Shown here in pieces: positions 4,934 through 7,533 of a stretch of DNA of 7,533 nt. The stretch is from Chitinophagaceae bacterium UBA2793. GTDB lineage: Bacteria; Bacteroidota; Bacteroidia; Chitinophagales; Chitinophagaceae. How positions within the stretch are numbered: position 1 is the stretch's first letter; each line of letters begins with the position of its first letter. Where the stretch lies: assembly GCA_002352045.1 (NCBI GenBank), contig DEHT01000012.1:37649-45181 (forward strand), in the 5' to 3' direction. The notes under the pieces are model-generated. The model was not told where the DNA came from. It did not search any database and was given only the letters and a program-made list of their open reading frames with translations. Made by a program: the position numbers and the translations under genes.

Positions 4934-5809
4934 TTAAACAAGATAAAAGCAAAGGAATACAAATACCCAAACTAAATCTACAAAGTGCCAGTAAAGCCCT
5001 GCTTTCTCAATCATTTCGTAATGGCCACGCTGATCAAAATGTCCGAGCCTGGTTTTAAGATACATGATAATATTAATTACCACTCCACTAAAAACGTGGA
5101 AGCCGTGGAAGCCTGTAATACCAAAGAAATATCCCCCAAAAGCAATTGGACCCGGTGTGGTAATATGCAGGCTACTGTTTTGAATAGCCGTTTGAATAGA
5201 TGAAATCATTTCGCTTCTGCTCATGTCGGCTGTATGTGCATTATGGTTGAAGGAGTGAACTATTGAAGCAAGATTAGCATCGGGTGTGTTTTGTAGAGCT
5301 GTGGTTACTGCTGAAGGATCGGCATAAACACCCCAGGGGTTGCCGGTTACAGTGGTGCCCATTGTTTTTAAAACGCCATCTACCAATACGGTGTGGTCGC
5401 CGGTAATCATGTGGGTCCATTCCCAGGCCTGGCAACCTAGGAAGGCAAGGCCTCCTAAAATGGTAAAGATCATATACTTTTCCACTCCTTTCCGGTTCAT
5501 TTTGTGTCCTTCATGCACCGCTAATACCATAGTTACAGAACTAAATATTAGAATGAAGGTCATTAAGCTTACAAATGCAAGCGGAAGGTTGGCGTGGCCT
5601 GCAAAAGGAAATGCATTAAACACCTGGTTTGGATCGGCCCAATGATTTACACTAAAGCGAATGGTACCATAGCTAATGAGAAATGCGCCAAATGTAAAGG
5701 CATCGCTCATCAAAAAATACCACATCATTATTTTACCATAGCTGGCATTAAAAGGGCTGCGACCGCCTGCCCACCATTTTGTTCCCGCCGGTATTGAAGT
5801 TGTTGACAT
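4934..5809 (-). CDS. ctaE: Cytochrome c oxidase subunit III (full-length copy)
   Basis: A 291-residue subunit III of a heme-copper oxidase in the inner membrane. Helices lie at about 27-50, 76-99, 111-133, 222-252 and 272-291. Key motifs are WWAGGRSPFNASYGK (12-26), QAWEW with the conserved Glu130 in the third helix, TGFHGFHVFSG (232-242), and GLYWHFVDLVWVFVF (271-285). Between the third and fourth helices lies a hydrophilic stretch of about 80 residues (137-218), unlike the compact mitochondrial protein; similar loops occur in other Bacteroidetes subunit III proteins as I recall them. The two helices missing relative to the seven-helix form are those often absent from bacterial subunit III. 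The gene follows the shorter paralogue by 43 bases. Confidence 0.93.
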   Translation of the reverse strand: MSTTSIPAGTKWWAGGRSPFNASYGKIMMWYFLMSDAFTFGAFLISYGTIRFSVNHWADPNQVFNAFPFAGHANLPLAFVSLMTFILIFSSVTMVLAVHEGHKMNRKGVEKYMIFTILGGLAFLGCQAWEWTHMITGDHTVLVDGVLKTMGTTVTGNPWGVYADPSAVTTALQNTPDANLASIVHSFNHNAHTADMSRSEMISSIQTAIQNSSLHITTPGPIAFGGYFFGITGFHGFHVFSGVVINIIMYLKTRLGHFDQRGHYEMIEKAGLYWHFVDLVWVFVFLCFYLV

Positions 5810-5852
5810 AAAGAATGATTCTAAATTCTAAATAACAAATATTAAAAACAGT

Positions 5853-6419
5853 TTATTTTATTAAATACATAAACAGCAATAAGTACAACCAAAGCACATC
5901 TACAAAATGCCAGTATATACCCATTACTTCTATGGGTGCTGCACTATACTGCTTTACTTTGTTGCTATAGCCTTTAATGTTCATAACAATAAGCGCAATT
6001 ATTCCTCCCAATACATGGAGCGCATGCACACCTACTATCACATATAAAAACGAATAAGCAACATTTGAATTAAGGGAAAAACCCTGAGCGGTCAATTGAA
6101 TAAATCCAACAATTTGCAATGCTACAAATGTTATTCCCAGTAATAATGTAATTACAAAAAAAGATCTGTGCTTTTTTATATTTCTTTCTTTGAAAGCCTT
6201 CACTGCCATTACCATTGTAATACTACTCAGCAGTATTACAATAGTGCTAATCCAAAATAGCGTTGGAATTTCAAAGCCTGCCCAACCTGCCTGGTTTCTT
6301 TTAACAATGACTGCGCTGGTTAACCCTGCAAACATCATCATCATACTTCCTATGGCTACCCACAAATTAAATTTGTAAGGGTGTATTCTATTTTTTTGTT
6401 CTGTTGCCACTGTACGCAT
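5853..6419 (-). CDS. Second, short subunit III-like heme-copper oxidase protein
   Basis: A 188-residue five-helix protein (about 18-39, 52-74, 85-109, 120-148, 167-187), homologous to its downstream neighbour. It shares GVHALHVLGG (130-139, matching FHGFHVFSG) and IYWHFVDVLWLYLLLF (168-183). It lacks the 80-residue loop, and the conserved Glu of the third helix is replaced: LQIVGF (101-106) stands where the neighbour has CQAWEW, giving Gly105 for Glu130. Two tandem subunit III genes between ctaB and subunit IV are usual in this phylum. Whether both enter the same complex cannot be read from sequence. The ATG at 6419 lies 28 bases after the ctaB stop, so the genes are probably cotranscribed. 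Confidence 0.9.
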   Translation of the reverse strand: MRTVATEQKNRIHPYKFNLWVAIGSMMMMFAGLTSAVIVKRNQAGWAGFEIPTLFWISTIVILLSSITMVMAVKAFKERNIKKHRSFFVITLLLGITFVALQIVGFIQLTAQGFSLNSNVAYSFLYVIVGVHALHVLGGIIALIVMNIKGYSNKVKQYSAAPIEVMGIYWHFVDVLWLYLLLFMYLIK

Positions 6420-6447
6420 TCCTCTGTTTTTACAATTAGTTTATGTT

Positions 6448-7356
6448 TTACATTTTGTCGGCCCATAAGCTCAATAACACAATCATCAAATAAAAATAAG
6501 AGCCAAACATTACTTTTCTTGCAGATGCGGCATCCATTTTTATTAAAAGTCTAATACTTAAAAGAACCATTGCCAGGTTGCAACCCAACACTATCCACAT
6601 ACTCCATTTTCCACTTATTTGATAATAGTATGGTAAGATGCCTACAGGAATCATCATTACACTATACATTACCGTTTGTACTGCGGTAAATCTGGTGGGG
6701 CCTTTATCGCTTGGTAAAAGCTTAAAGCCTGCCTTGCTATAATCGTTGTGAGCAATCCATGCTATGGCCCAAAAATGTGGAAACTGCCACAAAAATTGTA
6801 TGCCAAACAAAATCCACCCTCCGGTCCAACTGTTTACCATGCCCTCGCTAAAACCGGCTACCCAACCAATTAAGCAGGGCAATGCTCCCGGAACCGCTCC
6901 CACTAAAACGGCTATACTGTTTACTTTTTTTAATGGTGTATAAATAAATCCATACAACAGTAAACTAAACAAACTTAGTAATGCTGCTTCTAAACTAAAG
7001 TTGTACATAATACCACACCCCACAATGCCCGCTACAATAATAAAAGCCCAGGCTTCGTTTACGCTCATTCTACCGGCAGCTACCGGCCTGGATGCAGTGC
7101 GTTTCATCATGGCATCTGTATCTTTTTCCAACACCTGGTTAATGGCATTTGCCGAACCGGATACCAACATTCCGCCTACAAAAAGTAAAAGAACTTGTAT
7201 TAAATTAAAACTTACATTGGGAGAAAGCAGGTAGCTGATTACAGTGCTAAAAACCACCATAAAACTTAAGGTGAATTTTATTAATGCAAAATAATCTTTC
7301 AGCTTGCTTGCCAACGCAAACGAAGTTGAGTTGGTTGTTCGCTTGTTCTCCGCCAT
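6448..7356 (-). CDS. ctaB: Protoheme IX farnesyltransferase (heme O synthase)
   Basis: A UbiA-type prenyltransferase that attaches farnesyl from farnesyl diphosphate to heme B, giving heme O, the precursor of heme A for the oxidase encoded around it. The 302-residue polytopic protein has the first metal/diphosphate motif NAINQVLEKDTDAMMKRT (70-87, with D79 and D81) followed by SRPVAAGRM, the family-typical QFPHFWAIAW (191-200), and the second motif AHNDYSKAGFKLLPSDKG (202-219). I place the start at the ATG at 7356; a GTG directly before it is a less likely alternative. No TAnnTTTG box is visible in the 114 bases upstream, and no terminator follows the preceding gene there, so read-through from upstream is likely. 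Also known as CyoE or CtaB. Confidence 0.95.
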   Translation of the reverse strand: MAENKRTTNSTSFALASKLKDYFALIKFTLSFMVVFSTVISYLLSPNVSFNLIQVLLLFVGGMLVSGSANAINQVLEKDTDAMMKRTASRPVAAGRMSVNEAWAFIIVAGIVGCGIMYNFSLEAALLSLFSLLLYGFIYTPLKKVNSIAVLVGAVPGALPCLIGWVAGFSEGMVNSWTGGWILFGIQFLWQFPHFWAIAWIAHNDYSKAGFKLLPSDKGPTRFTAVQTVMYSVMMIPVGILPYYYQISGKWSMWIVLGCNLAMVLLSIRLLIKMDAASARKVMFGSYFYLMIVLLSLWADKM

Positions 7357-7365
7357 CACATTTAT

Positions 7366-7400
7366 AATTAGCTAACTTAAATAATTTGAAAATTAGCTAA
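7366..7400. repeat. Pair of AATTAGCTAA sites upstream of ctaB
   Basis: AATTAGCTAA occurs at 7366-7375 and again at 7391-7400, 25 bases apart. Each contains the palindrome TTAGCTAA, so the copies are both direct and inverted repeats. The nearer copy ends 10 bases from the ctaB start codon. They could be a paired operator, or pair with each other as a hairpin in the message. In AT-rich DNA chance is also possible. Confidence 0.4.
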
Positions 7401-7470
7401 TGGTTCCTTCGTTTAAAATTTTCGTCTCACACACTATTGCTACAACATTTTCAAATATTTAAATTAATAT

Positions 7471-7533
7471 TTAGTGTTTTGATTCGTCTTCGCCAATTGG
7501 TGTATCCTGGGTAATAAAATCTTTTCCATCTTT
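7471..7533 (-). CDS. C-terminal end of the gene upstream of ctaB, probably oxidase subunit I
   Basis: Twenty codons and a TAA (7471-7473) at the right edge of the window read KDGKDFITQDTPIGEDESKH on the minus strand. The tail is polar and acidic, as in the cytoplasmic end of cytochrome c oxidase subunit I. Subunit I (ctaD) directly upstream of ctaB is the order I expect in Bacteroidetes oxidase clusters. No catalytic motif lies within the visible part, so the identity rests on context alone. The frame itself is supported by its protein-like composition and its position in the operon. Confidence 0.5.
   Translation of the reverse strand, partial: KDGKDFITQDTPIGEDESKH

Noticed and set aside
4985..5797. 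Several plus-strand open frames of 67-101 codons across the subunit III gene
   Set aside because: They are reverse-strand shadows of the subunit III gene, with Cys- and Pro-rich, unstructured-looking translations.

Overview
The window looks like a chromosomal segment of an aerobic Bacteroidetes, probably close to the Chitinophagaceae. The DNA is AT-rich and Shine-Dalgarno-like sites are absent. Promoter-like TAnnTTTG boxes, the promoter type of this phylum, precede the tRNA gene and trmB. The CyoE/CtaB - subunit III - subunit III - subunit IV - SCO - DUF420 gene order is one I associate with this phylum. The assignment rests on gene content and order, not on a database search.

Left part (1-933). 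The minus strand carries the first 78 codons of an exported protein, probably an outer-membrane beta-barrel. A tRNA gene with a CAT anticodon follows on the plus strand. It has a well-formed promoter and its own Rho-independent terminator, and its acceptor stem suggests tRNA-Ile2 (decoding AUA after lysidine formation) rather than elongator Met. The stretch 655-933 holds no convincing intact gene. It contains a protein-like but start-less minus-strand frame (666-839), a 10-bp inverted repeat (831-840/892-901) and the trmB promoter.

Plus-strand cluster (934-2963). Four tightly packed genes probably form one transcript: trmB (tRNA m7G46 methyltransferase), a small cysteine-rich DUF5522 protein, an alkyltransferase-like protein whose methyl-acceptor Cys is replaced by Ala, and an unrecognised 241-residue protein that I read as a chain of OB-fold-like domains ending in an S1-like domain. 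The common theme is nucleic-acid modification, recognition and binding.

Minus-strand respiratory cluster (2965-7533). Read right to left: the last 20 codons of what is probably cytochrome c oxidase subunit I, heme O synthase (ctaB), a short subunit III-like protein, a full subunit III, subunit IV, a terminator, then a SCO copper chaperone and a DUF420 membrane protein. Together these supply heme O, core and accessory subunits, and CuA/assembly factors for an aa3-type or related heme-copper oxidase. The plus and minus clusters converge with a single base between their stop codons.

I found no CRISPR array, insertion sequence, phage gene or defence system. Most of the window is ordinary housekeeping DNA. 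The least explained items are the OB-chain protein, the possible indel in the DUF5522 gene, the near-leaderless trmB start and the start-less frame at 666-839.
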